Shown piece by piece: positions 8,705-16,475 of a stretch of 64,000 nt of DNA. This stretch comes from Acidaminococcus fermentans_A (lineage in GTDB: Bacteria; Bacillota; Negativicutes; Acidaminococcales; Acidaminococcaceae), in contig NZ_JBQOUY010000006.1 in the NCBI RefSeq assembly GCF_052216985.1, positions 1 through 64,000 of the forward strand, given 5' to 3'. The position numbers and the translations under genes are program-made. Position 1 is the first letter of the stretch, and each line of letters starts with the position of its first letter. The notes beneath the pieces were generated by a model. That model ran no database searches. It saw only the letters and a program-made list of their open reading frames with translations, and was not told where the DNA came from.

Positions 8705-9397
8705 ATGCGCTATTTCAATTTAACAGAAAAAAGATTAGCCGAAGAATATCACCATATGAAGCTAGGTACTTGCAAAATCTGTGAAGGATGTCACAAAAAG
8801 CAGAGTTTATCCATGCCGATTGGCTGCTGGTGCATAGGTTGCGATTTCAATAAAACTTCCAAGAGGATCCTATTTGTCGGTAAAAATGCCAGAAACAATC
8901 CCGGTACGATTGAATCCGGTTTTCGCAATCCCTTTCAATATACCCGTGAATCTCTGTGGAACAAAAGCTGGCCGTATTGGAGCTATACCCGTGCTATCAC
9001 TCAGAAGATATTCGGTGACGATTCCATAGAACACATTGCATTTACCAACATTGTCAAGTGCAATAATTCCGGGGGAAAGGATACTACCTCAGATTTTATA
9101 AAAGACAGCTGTATCCTGAACCTGAAAGTCCTTCAACAAGAATTAAAGGTCATACATCCTACTCATATCATTTTTTATACATCCTGGTATTATGACGATT
9201 ACATCCCTAAAGTATTTGACAGCTATAATATTCATTACAACGGTTTTAAAAATATAGGAAAAAGAAAAATGCCCTGGCAGGAAGCTGCTTCCACTCTGGG
9301 CCATCAACTCTTCCATGTGCTTCGTGTCGGCCATCCCCAATGCAAGAAAAAAGACAGCTTTGTCAATGAAATAGCTAATTGGATTGAGACTACCTGA
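8705..9397 (+). CDS. Uracil-DNA-glycosylase-superfamily protein, probable Fe-S
   Basis: A 230-residue protein. The open frame extends upstream, but the ATG at 8705 has a GGAG ribosome site and a promoter just before it, whereas the longer N-terminus reads like non-coding sequence. Supporting features are an N-terminal CKICEGC followed by CWCIGC, RILFVGKNARNNPG in the place of the family 4 GEAPG loop, FTNIVKC (close to the TNVVKC of family 4 and 5 UDGs, whose Cys binds the cluster) and GHPQ near the end in place of the catalytic HPS loop. The variant loops suggest a divergent glycosylase, or one that binds without canonical catalysis. It is divergent from zorABCD, clearly richer in A/T than its neighbours, and closed by a strong terminator, all consistent with an acquired gene. 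A defence or repair role is inference. Confidence 0.65.
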   Translation: MRYFNLTEKRLAEEYHHMKLGTCKICEGCHKKQSLSMPIGCWCIGCDFNKTSKRILFVGKNARNNPGTIESGFRNPFQYTRESLWNKSWPYWSYTRAITQKIFGDDSIEHIAFTNIVKCNNSGGKDTTSDFIKDSCILNLKVLQQELKVIHPTHIIFYTSWYYDDYIPKVFDSYNIHYNGFKNIGKRKMPWQEAASTLGHQLFHVLRVGHPQCKKKDSFVNEIANWIETT

Positions 9398-9417
9398 TGA
9401 TTTCATCCCAGCTGGCC

Positions 9418-9461
9418 GTATCTTCAGCATGTAATCTTACAATGCTGAAGATACTTTTTTT
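9418..9461 (+). terminator. Rho-independent terminator after the UDG-like gene
   Basis: A 13-bp perfect stem (9418-9430 with 9442-9454) is followed by seven T residues. It lies 20 bp past the stop codon. Confidence 0.9.
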
Positions 9462-9799
9462 ATTGCATCCTTCCACCTCGATCATTAACAGTAATTCCAT
9501 TAATGTATTTTGGATTTTTTAGCTCCCTTCTTGCGTCTCATTGCCCCTGCCGTCTCTTTTCCTGATTTCATTATACTATACGTACTGTATAGATTTTGGG
9601 ACAGTTACTCCGTATCCCCTCTCATTCCCTCTTCAATCTTTTGTTAGAATAAAAAGGAGCTGCTGCATGAAGCAACAGCCCCCCAGAAATATCATTTCGT
9701 CCACGAAGGCCACTGTGTAGGGCCATCGGCCGATTTCTTCCAACATCTCCTCCTTAGCCATCAGGGGGTACTGCACCGATCATGCAGCACCCCCTGTCT
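9462..9799. other. Non-coding gap with convergent terminators
   Basis: No gene is seen. A minus-strand terminator is present at 9650-9684. A second GC-rich hairpin near 9765-9796 (GGGGGTACTGCA...TGCAGCACCCCC) lacks a T-run. The left part is AT-rich and featureless. Confidence 0.5.
9650..9684 (-). terminator. Terminator for the FKBP/DUF2271/MATE/trpS direction
   Basis: On the minus strand a GGCTGTTGC...GCAGCAGCTCC stem with one G-T pair and a 5-base loop is followed by TTTTTATTC. Confidence 0.7.
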
Positions 9800-10228
9800 T
9801 CAGTCTTCCACAGAGACCAGTTCGATTTTGAAATTCAGTTCTTTGCCGGCCATTTCGTGGTTGGCATCGAAAGTGATGGTGGTATCGGTCTTTTCCGTGA
9901 CCCGCACCGGGATCTGCTGGCCGTTGGGAGTGCTCAGAGCCACCCGCTGGCCCACTTCCAGCGCCTCTGAGCCGGGCATCTGGGCAAATTCCACCGTAAG
10001 GATGTTCTGGGGATTGGGCTGTCCATAGGCCTCTTCCGGCATCAGGTGGATGTTCTTCACTTCCCCCACAGCCATATCCCGGACAGCGTCATCGAATCCC
10101 TTGATCATCATGCCGGCCCCCACTACGAATTCCAGGGGCTCGCCCCGATCGTAGGAAGAATCGAAGCGGGTCCCATCGTTCAGGGTCCCTTCATAATGGA
10201 CTTTCACTTTCTTGTTCTCATTGCTCAT
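9800..10228 (-). CDS. FKBP-type peptidyl-prolyl isomerase, SlyD-like
   Basis: A 142-residue cytoplasmic protein. Residues ~1-70 form the first half of an FKBP domain (KVHYEGTLNDGTRFDSSYDRGEPLEFVVGAGMMIKGFDDAV). About residues 70-120 are an insert-in-flap segment (PEEAYGQPNPQNILTVEF...), as in SlyD. The chain then ends in the closing FKBP strands (MAGKELNFKIELVSVED). Proteins of this class catalyse prolyl isomerisation and chaperone folding. There is no His-rich metal-binding tail, unlike E. coli SlyD. The start at 10228 is preferred because GGAG lies 6 bases upstream; a start 4 codons earlier overlaps that site. It is the last gene of a probable trpS-MATE-DUF2271-FKBP run. Confidence 0.85.
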   Translation of the reverse strand: MSNENKKVKVHYEGTLNDGTRFDSSYDRGEPLEFVVGAGMMIKGFDDAVRDMAVGEVKNIHLMPEEAYGQPNPQNILTVEFAQMPGSEALEVGQRVALSTPNGQQIPVRVTEKTDTTITFDANHEMAGKELNFKIELVSVED

Positions 10229-10253
10229 ATCTTGCTCCATTCTATTTTTTCTC

Positions 10254-10874
10254 TTACGGCTTGTACACCGCTTTCACGTTGGTGACCATATCTTTGTTGG
10301 CCGCCTGGTCCGGGTCTTTGGTGCGTTTTTCTTTCATCGCTACGGTCTGTTCCTTGCCGCCTTTCTGGAAGGTGCCGGTGTACACAGCGTCGCTGTCCTG
10401 GAACAGGGTGGCTTCCAGCACCACTTGATAGGTGCCGTCGGGAGCGGTCTTGCCGCTGTCATCCTTGCCGTCCCAGGCCACTTTCACCTGGCCGGACTGC
10501 GGGGTTGCCTGGGTAAAGGCGTCTACTTTCTTTGCGTCCAGCTGGGCCACGCCGGATTTCTTCACCCATACGGGCAGGGCCTGGTCCCGTTTCTTGAAGC
10601 CGCCTTTGGCTACGAATTTGGTGGCGAACAGGGTCCGGACCACTTTCCCATCCTTGTCCTCGATCCAGGCAGCCATCTGGTTAGCTGCTTTGCCGTCTTT
10701 CCGGCTGTAGGTATATTCCAAAGTCAGAGGCCCTTTGGCCTGAGCCGCTGCGGGCGCCTTTTCCTGGGCTGCCGGAGCGGTCTTCTTTTCACTGCCGCAG
10801 CCGGTGAAGAGCCCCAGGGCCGTCACGCCGGCCAGCAGCAGGCCCGTCAATCTGCGATCCAATTTACAATCCAT
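10254..10874 (-). CDS. DUF2271-like lipoprotein
   Basis: A 206-residue protein with a signal peptide ending in the lipobox LFTGC (Cys26), so it is probably a membrane-anchored lipoprotein. After an Ala/Pro/Lys-rich linker, the segment LEYTYSRKDGKAANQMAAWIEDKDGKVVRTLFATKF resembles the DUF2271 family. The C-terminal part (VKVAWDGKDDSGKTAPDGTYQVVLEATL) has the FlgD-like Ig strand pattern usual for that family. The biochemical role is unknown. The start at 10874 has AAAGGAG 8 bases upstream. It lies 52 bp after the MATE gene and 25 bp before the FKBP gene on the same strand. Confidence 0.7.
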   Translation of the reverse strand: MDCKLDRRLTGLLLAGVTALGLFTGCGSEKKTAPAAQEKAPAAAQAKGPLTLEYTYSRKDGKAANQMAAWIEDKDGKVVRTLFATKFVAKGGFKKRDQALPVWVKKSGVAQLDAKKVDAFTQATPQSGQVKVAWDGKDDSGKTAPDGTYQVVLEATLFQDSDAVYTGTFQKGGKEQTVAMKEKRTKDPDQAANKDMVTNVKAVYKP

Positions 10875-10926
10875 AAACAATTCTCCTTTAGGCAATTTTC
10901 AGAGTTTCTTTGCCCGACCTCATCCT

Positions 10927-12285
10927 TCAGGCGCTTTCCAGCCGGGTGATCCGCTTCTCCCACCCGCTCTTGTTGTAATAGAGCCACTGGAGCAGGTTGC
11001 ACATCATCCAGCCCATGGGATAGCCCAGGGCGATGGGGATGACGCTGGGGGTCAGATGGCTCACCACCAAGAGATACAGCTGCCGGAACAGCACAAAGGA
11101 AAACAGCATGATCACCATGGGAGCCCGGGCGTCCCCGATGCCCCGCAGCATCCCGGCCAAGATCTGGTTCATGCAGGCGAAGATATCGAAGAGACACACA
11201 CAGCGGATGAAGAGCACGCCTTTTTCCACCACCCCCGGCTCCTGGTTGAACAGCCGCACGATGTGGGGAGCCAGGAAGAATTCCGGGATCACCAGGCAGG
11301 TGGTAGCCGCAAAGGCCATGGCCATAGCCACCCGGATCCCCTTATGGATCCGGTCCGGATTCCCGGCACCGGCGTTCTGTCCCGTAAAGGTGGTGATGGC
11401 CAGGGCGATGCTCTGCATGGGCATGATCACGAACATATCCATCCGGATATAGATGCCCCACCCTGCCGTATAATCAGCGCCGAACGCATTCACATAGGAC
11501 TGGACGAAGATGTTGGAGAAAGCCGTCAGGGCCATCTGGACCCCGGCCGGCAGCCCCACATCCACGATCCGTTTCAGCATCACCGTATCTAGGCGCATTT
11601 CCTTCCAGGTGAGGGAATAGATCTCCTGGCTGCGGAAGAGCACTACCAGCACCAGCACCGCCGAGACGAACTGGCTCAGGATGGTGGCATAAGCCACACC
11701 GGCCACTCCCCAATGGAGCCCGATGACGAAATACAGGTCCAGGGCTACGTTCAGGCAGGAGGTCAGGGCCAGGAAGTACAGCGGACGTTTGGAATCCCCC
11801 ACTGCCCGCAGGATGGCGGACCCCATGTTGTAGATCATCAGACCAGTGATGCCGGAGAAATAGATCCGCAGATAGGTGATGGAATGGGGAGCCACCGTAG
11901 GCGCCGTCTGCATGCTCTTGACCAGGAAGGGGGTGATGGCCCAGCCCAGGGCCATGAATACCAGGGACAGGAGGAACGTCCCCACCAGGGAGGTATGGAC
12001 CGCCCGGCGCAGTTCCGGCCCCAGCTTCGCCCCGAAATACTGGGCGATCACCACGCTGGCCCCGGTGCTCATCCCCAGGAAAAAGCCCACCAGGGTATTG
12101 ATGCAGGGCATGACAGAAGTCACCCCGCCCAGAGCAGCGGATCCCACGAAATTCCCCACTACCACAGAATCCACCGCATTGTACAGCTGCTGGAACAGAT
12201 TCCCGAACAGGAGAGGCAGGGCAAACCAGAACAGATGGCGGAAGATCCCGCCTTGGGTCATATCCTTCGTGGAAGTCTTGGCCAA
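10927..12285 (-). CDS. MATE family efflux transporter
   Basis: A 452-residue protein of about 12 membrane helices in the two-half MATE arrangement. The first half carries LPLLFGNLFQQLYNAVDSVVVGNFVG, and the second half repeats the pattern with GLPAGVQMALTAFSNIFVQSYVNAFG and FTGQNAGAGNPDR. MATE proteins export cationic drugs or metabolites in exchange for Na+ or H+; the substrate here is unknown. The start codon appears to be TTG at 12285 with AAAGGGAG 7 bases upstream. It begins 13 bp after trpS, so it is very likely co-transcribed with it. Confidence 0.9.
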   Translation of the reverse strand: MAKTSTKDMTQGGIFRHLFWFALPLLFGNLFQQLYNAVDSVVVGNFVGSAALGGVTSVMPCINTLVGFFLGMSTGASVVIAQYFGAKLGPELRRAVHTSLVGTFLLSLVFMALGWAITPFLVKSMQTAPTVAPHSITYLRIYFSGITGLMIYNMGSAILRAVGDSKRPLYFLALTSCLNVALDLYFVIGLHWGVAGVAYATILSQFVSAVLVLVVLFRSQEIYSLTWKEMRLDTVMLKRIVDVGLPAGVQMALTAFSNIFVQSYVNAFGADYTAGWGIYIRMDMFVIMPMQSIALAITTFTGQNAGAGNPDRIHKGIRVAMAMAFAATTCLVIPEFFLAPHIVRLFNQEPGVVEKGVLFIRCVCLFDIFACMNQILAGMLRGIGDARAPMVIMLFSFVLFRQLYLLVVSHLTPSVIPIALGYPMGWMMCNLLQWLYYNKSGWEKRITRLESA

Positions 12286-12298
12286 GGAATCACTCCCT

Positions 12299-13360
12299 TT
12301 ATTTCAGCAGGTTATCGTTCTCGAAGTAATTGATCTTCATGGCCGCGCGGACTTCAGCCAGGGTCTGGGCCGCTTTGGCTTCCGCCCGGGCCGTACCTTC
12401 TTTCAGGATCTCTACCACTTCCGGTTTCCGGGCTTCCCAGTATTCCCGGCGTTCCCGGATGGGCTGCAGCACGGACTGGAGCACTTCGTTCAGGAAGCGT
12501 TTGATCTTCATATCCCCCAGGCCGCCCCGCTGGTAATGGGCCTTCAGTTCATCCAGGTTGGCGTATTCCGGCAGGAAGGCAGCGAAGTGTTCCGGTTTGC
12601 TGAAGGCGTCCAGGTAGGTGAACACCGGGTTCCCTTCCACATGGCCCGGGTCGCTGACCTGGATATGGGTGGGATCGGTGAACATGCTCATGACCTTCTT
12701 CTTGATGGTATCCGCATCGTCGGACAGGTAGATGCAGTTGCCCAGGGATTTGGACATCTTGGCTTTCCCGTCCAGGCCGGGCAGGCGCAGGCAGGCTTTA
12801 TTGGAAGGCAGTACGATATCTGGTTCCGTGAGGGTTTCCCCATAGACGCTGTTGAACTTGTGGACGATTTCCCGGCACTGTTCCAGCATGGGTTTCTGGT
12901 CCTCCCCTACGGGCACATGGGTGGCATGGAAGGCTGTGATATCCGCTGCCTGGCTCACCGGATAGCAGAAAAAGCCCAGGGGTACGCTGGCTTCGAAGTT
13001 CTTTTGCTGGATTTCTGCCTTGACGGTGGGATTCCGCTGGACCCGGGCCACTGTGACCAAGTCCATATAATAGGTAGACAATTCGAAGAGCTCTGGGATC
13101 AGGCTCTGGATGAAGATGGTGGCTTTCTGGGGATCGATGCCCACCCCCAGGTAATCCAGGGCTACCTGGAGCACGTTCTGCCGGACTTTTTCCGGGTTTT
13201 CCGCATTGTCCGTCAAAGCCTGGGCATCGGCGATCATGAAGTAGATTTCATCGAATGTGCCGCTGTCCTGGAGCAGGACCCGTTCCTGGAGCGAGCCTAC
13301 GAAATGGCCTACATGGAGATGACCGGTAGGACGATCCCCGGTCAGGATGATTTTTGACAT
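12299..13360 (-). CDS. trpS: Tryptophanyl-tRNA synthetase
   Basis: A 353-residue class I aminoacyl-tRNA synthetase that charges tRNA-Trp in the cytoplasm. It has TGHLHVGHF (HIGH motif, HVGH at residues 16-19), KMSKS near residue 203, and the TrpRS patterns GDRPTGHLH and PVGEDQKPMLEQCREI. The length fits the bacterial family. The start at 13360 is chosen because AGAAGGAGAGG lies directly upstream; the open frame continues 17 codons further but those include the leader. No T-box is present, the leader being only about 50 bases. It is the first gene of the trpS-MATE unit. Confidence 0.95.
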   Translation of the reverse strand: MSKIILTGDRPTGHLHVGHFVGSLQERVLLQDSGTFDEIYFMIADAQALTDNAENPEKVRQNVLQVALDYLGVGIDPQKATIFIQSLIPELFELSTYYMDLVTVARVQRNPTVKAEIQQKNFEASVPLGFFCYPVSQAADITAFHATHVPVGEDQKPMLEQCREIVHKFNSVYGETLTEPDIVLPSNKACLRLPGLDGKAKMSKSLGNCIYLSDDADTIKKKVMSMFTDPTHIQVSDPGHVEGNPVFTYLDAFSKPEHFAAFLPEYANLDELKAHYQRGGLGDMKIKRFLNEVLQSVLQPIRERREYWEARKPEVVEILKEGTARAEAKAAQTLAEVRAAMKINYFENDNLLK

Positions 13361-13419
13361 AGTGATACCTCTCCTTCTACGATTGTTACAGATTGGAAAA
13401 ATCTGGTGCACTTCTTATA

Positions 13420-13448
13420 AATATACTATGAAAGGAGATTTTGTTCAA
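13420..13448 (-). promoter_or_regulatory. trpS promoter
   Basis: On the minus strand TTGAAC (13443-13448), 17 bp, TATATT (13420-13425). Confidence 0.65.
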
Positions 13449-13479
13449 GTGGAGGGAAAAGTACATCCAGAAAAAACAC

Positions 13480-13508
13480 TTGTTTTTTCCATGTGAATTC
13501 ATTATACT
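13480..13508 (+). promoter_or_regulatory. sstT promoter
   Basis: TTGTTT (13480-13485), 17 bp, TATACT (13503-13508), about 50 bp before the sstT start. It is divergent from the trpS promoter. Confidence 0.6.
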
Positions 13509-13559
13509 TAGAAACGGTGAATTGTCATTATTTTCTCAATCCTAGAAAGGAAGTCTAGT

Positions 13560-14825
13560 ATGAACTCTATGATCCGCACACTCCGTAAAATCCCATTGAT
13601 CCACCAGATTGCCGTGGGCCTCGTCATCGGCATCCTGATCGCCGTGTTCCTGCCCGCTGCCGTCCCTGTTGTAGGCATCTTCGGTGACCTGTTCGTCCGG
13701 GCCCTGAAGGGGGTAGCCCCGCTCCTGGTGTTCGTCCTGGTGATGAATGCCATGGTCCAGCGGAAAGAAGGGGGCGACACCCAGATGAAGCCCATCATCA
13801 CCCTCTATGTGATCGGCACCTTTGCCGCTTCCATCGTAGGCGTGGTCCTTTCCTTCCTGTTCCCCCAGACCCTGATGCTCCAGCTGGGGAACGCCAAAGT
13901 GAACCCGCCCAGCGGTATCGCGGAAGTGGTCCACAACCTGGTGCTGAATATCGTGGACAATCCCCTGAACGCCATCCTGAACGCCAACTACATCGGCATC
14001 CTGGCCTGGGCAGTGATCATCGGCCTGGCCCTCCACAAATCCGCCAGCCCGGAGACCAAACAGGTGCTGGAAGACCTGTCCGGCGGCATCACCAAGGTGG
14101 TCACCTGGGTGATCCATTTCGCTCCCCTGGGGATCATGGGCCTGGTGACCCAGTCCATCAGCGCCAGCGGCCTCTCCGCCCTGATTTCTTACTTCAGCCT
14201 GCTGGGGGTACTGCTGAGCTCCTATTTCCTGGTGGCTCTGGTGATGAACCCCCTCATCGTATACCTGAACGTCCGGAAGAACCCCTATCCTCTGGTCTGG
14301 GCCACCATCAAAGAAAGCGGCATCTATGCCTTCTTCACCCGTTCTTCTGCAGCCAACATCCCGGTGAACCTGACCCTGTGCAAACGGCTGGGGCTGAACC
14401 CGGATACCTACACCATCTCCATTCCCTTGGGGGCTACCATCAACATGGCCGGGGCCTCCATCACCATTTCTGTGCTGAGCCTGGCCGCCGCCCATACCCT
14501 GGGCGTATCTGTGGATCTGCCTACCGCCCTGCTCCTGTGCATCGTTTCTACAGTCGGTGCCTGCGGAGCGTCCGGTGTGGCCGGAGGTTCTCTGCTGCTG
14601 ATCCCGGTGGCCTGCGCCTCCTTCGGCATCAGCAATGATATCGCCATGCAGGTGGTAGGCGTGGGCTTCATCATCAGCATCATCGAAGACGCCTGCGAAA
14701 CGGCCCTGAACAGCAGCAGCGACGTGCTGTTCACCGCCACCGCCGAATACGCCAAACGGGCCCGGATGGGGACCCTGAAGGCGGAAGATATGGTACCGAA
14801 GGAATTGGAAGAAGACGACGAATAA
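13560..14825 (+). CDS. sstT: Na+/serine-threonine symporter SstT
   Basis: A 421-residue member of the dicarboxylate/amino acid:cation symporter family. The sequence follows SstT closely: KIPLIHQIAVGLVIGILIA at the start, VRALKGVAPLLVFVLVMNAM, the serine-rich reentrant loop AFFTRSSAANIPVN, the NMAG motif in ATINMAGASITI, and VGACGASGVAGGSLLLIPVACASFG in the second hairpin. SstT imports serine and threonine with Na+ across the inner membrane, fitting an amino-acid-fermenting host. GAAAGGAAG precedes the ATG. The gene stands alone, with its own promoter, and its transcript runs into the composite repeat at 14830. Confidence 0.93.
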   Translation: MNSMIRTLRKIPLIHQIAVGLVIGILIAVFLPAAVPVVGIFGDLFVRALKGVAPLLVFVLVMNAMVQRKEGGDTQMKPIITLYVIGTFAASIVGVVLSFLFPQTLMLQLGNAKVNPPSGIAEVVHNLVLNIVDNPLNAILNANYIGILAWAVIIGLALHKSASPETKQVLEDLSGGITKVVTWVIHFAPLGIMGLVTQSISASGLSALISYFSLLGVLLSSYFLVALVMNPLIVYLNVRKNPYPLVWATIKESGIYAFFTRSSAANIPVNLTLCKRLGLNPDTYTISIPLGATINMAGASITISVLSLAAAHTLGVSVDLPTALLLCIVSTVGACGASGVAGGSLLLIPVACASFGISNDIAMQVVGVGFIISIIEDACETALNSSSDVLFTATAEYAKRARMGTLKAEDMVPKELEEDDE

Positions 14826-14829
14826 AAAT

Positions 14830-15069
14830 GGGGTGTTGCCCGTGTGAAAATCACACACGGGCAACACCCCATTCGTCATACGTCATTCGTCATACGTCAT
14901 ACGCTTTTGGAAATCAATTTATACAAATTGATTTTGAAATTTCAAAACCTGTTCCAAAAATCAACTGATTTCCTCAAATTCAGAGCCAGCAGAGCGGGCT
15001 TCCATCGGCGTATGACGTATGACCTATGACGTATGACGGTGCTGCTGCACTTGCAGCAGCACCTTTTTT
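14830..15069. repeat. Composite hairpin/heptamer repeat, copy 1, two-way terminator
   Basis: Left end: a 17-bp perfect hairpin (14830-14846 with 14854-14870). Then come direct GTCATAC-like units, an AT-rich core, a CCATCGGC box, inverted GTATGAC units, and a right hairpin (15038-15048 with 15053-15063) followed by TTTTTT on the plus strand. The A-run before the left hairpin makes it a terminator on the minus strand. The element therefore stops both converging genes, sstT and the BASS transporter. Confidence 0.85.
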
Positions 15070-16076
15070 CATTTCACCCTCACCGCTACCGGTTCCATTC
15101 CTTCTTCTTCATACTGGGAATCGAACTTTTCATTCAGGTAGTTGCTGTAGAGGTAGGCCAGGACGGCGCCGGAGATGTTGTGCCAGGCGCTGAAGATGGC
15201 TCCCGGGACGCCAGCCATGGGCATAGCGGCGAAATGGGCTTTGGCCAGGCCGGTGGCCAGACCGGAATTCTGCATCCCCACTTCGATGGAGAGCGCCACC
15301 ATCTGTTTCCAGCTCATGCCGGTGAGCTTGCCGATGGCAAAGCCCAGCAGGTAGCCCAGCACATTGTGGAGCACTACCACCAGGAGGATCAGTCCGGCAC
15401 TGTTCAGGATGGCATTCCGGCTGGCTCCGATGATCCCGGCGATCAGGAAGCTGATCACCAGGCTGGAAACGGCGGGCAGATAATCCACTGCTTCTTTGGC
15501 GAATTTGGGGAAGAAGTTCTTCACCGCCAGGCCCACGCCGATAGGTACGAATACGATCTGGAGGATGGAAACGAACATGCCCATAGGATCAAAGGCGATC
15601 TGCTTGCCCACCAGCAGCCAAGTCAGAAGCGGGGTCATGATGGGACTCAGCACCGTAGAGCAGCTGGTCATGGTCACGGAAAAGGGCACATCCCCATGGC
15701 TCATGAAGGTGATCACGTTAGAAGAAGTCCCGCCGGGGCAGGTGCCCACCAGCACTACCCCCACCGTCAGGGCCGGATCCAGATGGAAGGCCTTGGACAG
15801 CAGGAAGGCCAGGAAGGGCATGACGAAATACTGGGCGCAGACCCCGAAGAAGATGTTCTTAGGCTGCTTCAGCACCAGGGCGAAATCGTGGAGACTGGTT
15901 GTCATCCCCATGCCGAACATGATGATCCCCAGCATCACGCTGAGGATGGAGACCCCGTAGGCCTTCCCCAGCACCCAGGCAAAAGCGTGGGGGGCAAAGA
16001 GCCCGATGCCCAGGAACACCACGGCGATGACGCCGAAATACTTGCCGATCAATCCGCAGACTTTCTTTAAATCCAT
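15069..16076 (-). CDS. BASS family (bile acid:Na+ symporter-like) transporter
   Basis: A 335-residue integral membrane protein with about ten helices. BASS-family marks include VVLVGTCPGGTSSNVITFMSHGDVPFSVTMTSCSTVLSPIMTP and the second-repeat segment SIEVGMQNSGLATGLA. Despite the family name, bacterial members mostly carry organic acids such as ketopantoate or keto acids with Na+. The start at 16076 is preferred because GAAAGGATGAGG lies just upstream; a longer frame would run into the T-box leader. The upstream T-box implies induction when a particular tRNA is uncharged, so the substrate is probably an amino acid, its keto acid or a precursor. The exact substrate is unknown. Confidence 0.85.
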   Translation of the reverse strand: MDLKKVCGLIGKYFGVIAVVFLGIGLFAPHAFAWVLGKAYGVSILSVMLGIIMFGMGMTTSLHDFALVLKQPKNIFFGVCAQYFVMPFLAFLLSKAFHLDPALTVGVVLVGTCPGGTSSNVITFMSHGDVPFSVTMTSCSTVLSPIMTPLLTWLLVGKQIAFDPMGMFVSILQIVFVPIGVGLAVKNFFPKFAKEAVDYLPAVSSLVISFLIAGIIGASRNAILNSAGLILLVVVLHNVLGYLLGFAIGKLTGMSWKQMVALSIEVGMQNSGLATGLAKAHFAAMPMAGVPGAIFSAWHNISGAVLAYLYSNYLNEKFDSQYEEEGMEPVAVRVK

Positions 16077-16104
16077 TTTCCTCATCCTTTCTTTTTCCGG
16101 AAAC

Positions 16105-16133
16105 AAAAAAGCCCCGTCCCTCGAAAGGGACGG
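16105..16133 (-). terminator. T-box regulatory terminator
   Basis: An eight-bp GC stem (16114-16121 region with 16126-16133) and TTTTTT on the minus strand. It competes with the antiterminator that uses the T-box sequence. Confidence 0.85.
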
Positions 16134-16351
16134 AGCATGCTCCGCGATACCACCCAATTTCCCGCAGACTTGGCAGTCCACAGGCTCTCTCAACGTACCA
16201 ACATACGCGTTTCCACTAACGGGGATCAGCCGTACGGACTTAATCTTGCTTCAGTCCGTCTCTTCCGGGAGGATTTTCCTTTCGGCCAGGCCGCCGGTTC
16301 ACACCATCCACCGGCTCTCTGGAGGCACGCATCCAGAAAGTACTCTTTCCC
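16105..16351 (-). ncRNA. T-box riboswitch leader
   Basis: Read on the minus strand, the order of elements is AGTA of the stem I base (near 16340), an AGAGAGCC bulge region and TGGTG distal loop (about 16285-16322), and the T-box antiterminator sequence GGGTGGTATCGCGGAGC (about 16139-16155). A terminator stem CCGTCCCT/AGGGACGG with six T residues closes it (16105-16133). The UGGU in the T-box bulge predicts a tRNA with discriminator base A. The specifier codon was not resolved with confidence. It controls the BASS transporter that starts 29 bases downstream. Confidence 0.88.
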
Positions 16352-16405
16352 ATCATCAGATTTCCTTATGCAATTGAGCTGCTTCTCTTTGAAAAGCATG
16401 CCCTT

Positions 16406-16434
16406 ATCTTACGAGGATAGGGGCAGTTTGTCAA
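16406..16434 (-). promoter_or_regulatory. Promoter of the T-box leader
   Basis: A perfect TTGACA (16429-16434) on the minus strand, 17 bp, TAAGAT (16406-16411). It lies about 60 bp upstream of the stem I base. Confidence 0.75.
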
Positions 16435-16475
16435 GGAAATTTTCTTTTTTTAAGAAAAACTTTTTTATTCTTCCG

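Noticed and set aside
13542..14879. Long minus-strand frame opposite sstT
   Set aside because: It is the antisense of a clear sstT coding region; its Gly/His/Gln-rich translation is typical of a shadow frame.
14870..15040. CRISPR-like array of short direct repeats
   Set aside because: Units are only 7-10 bases, change orientation across a core, and have no spacers of uniform length or cas genes nearby.
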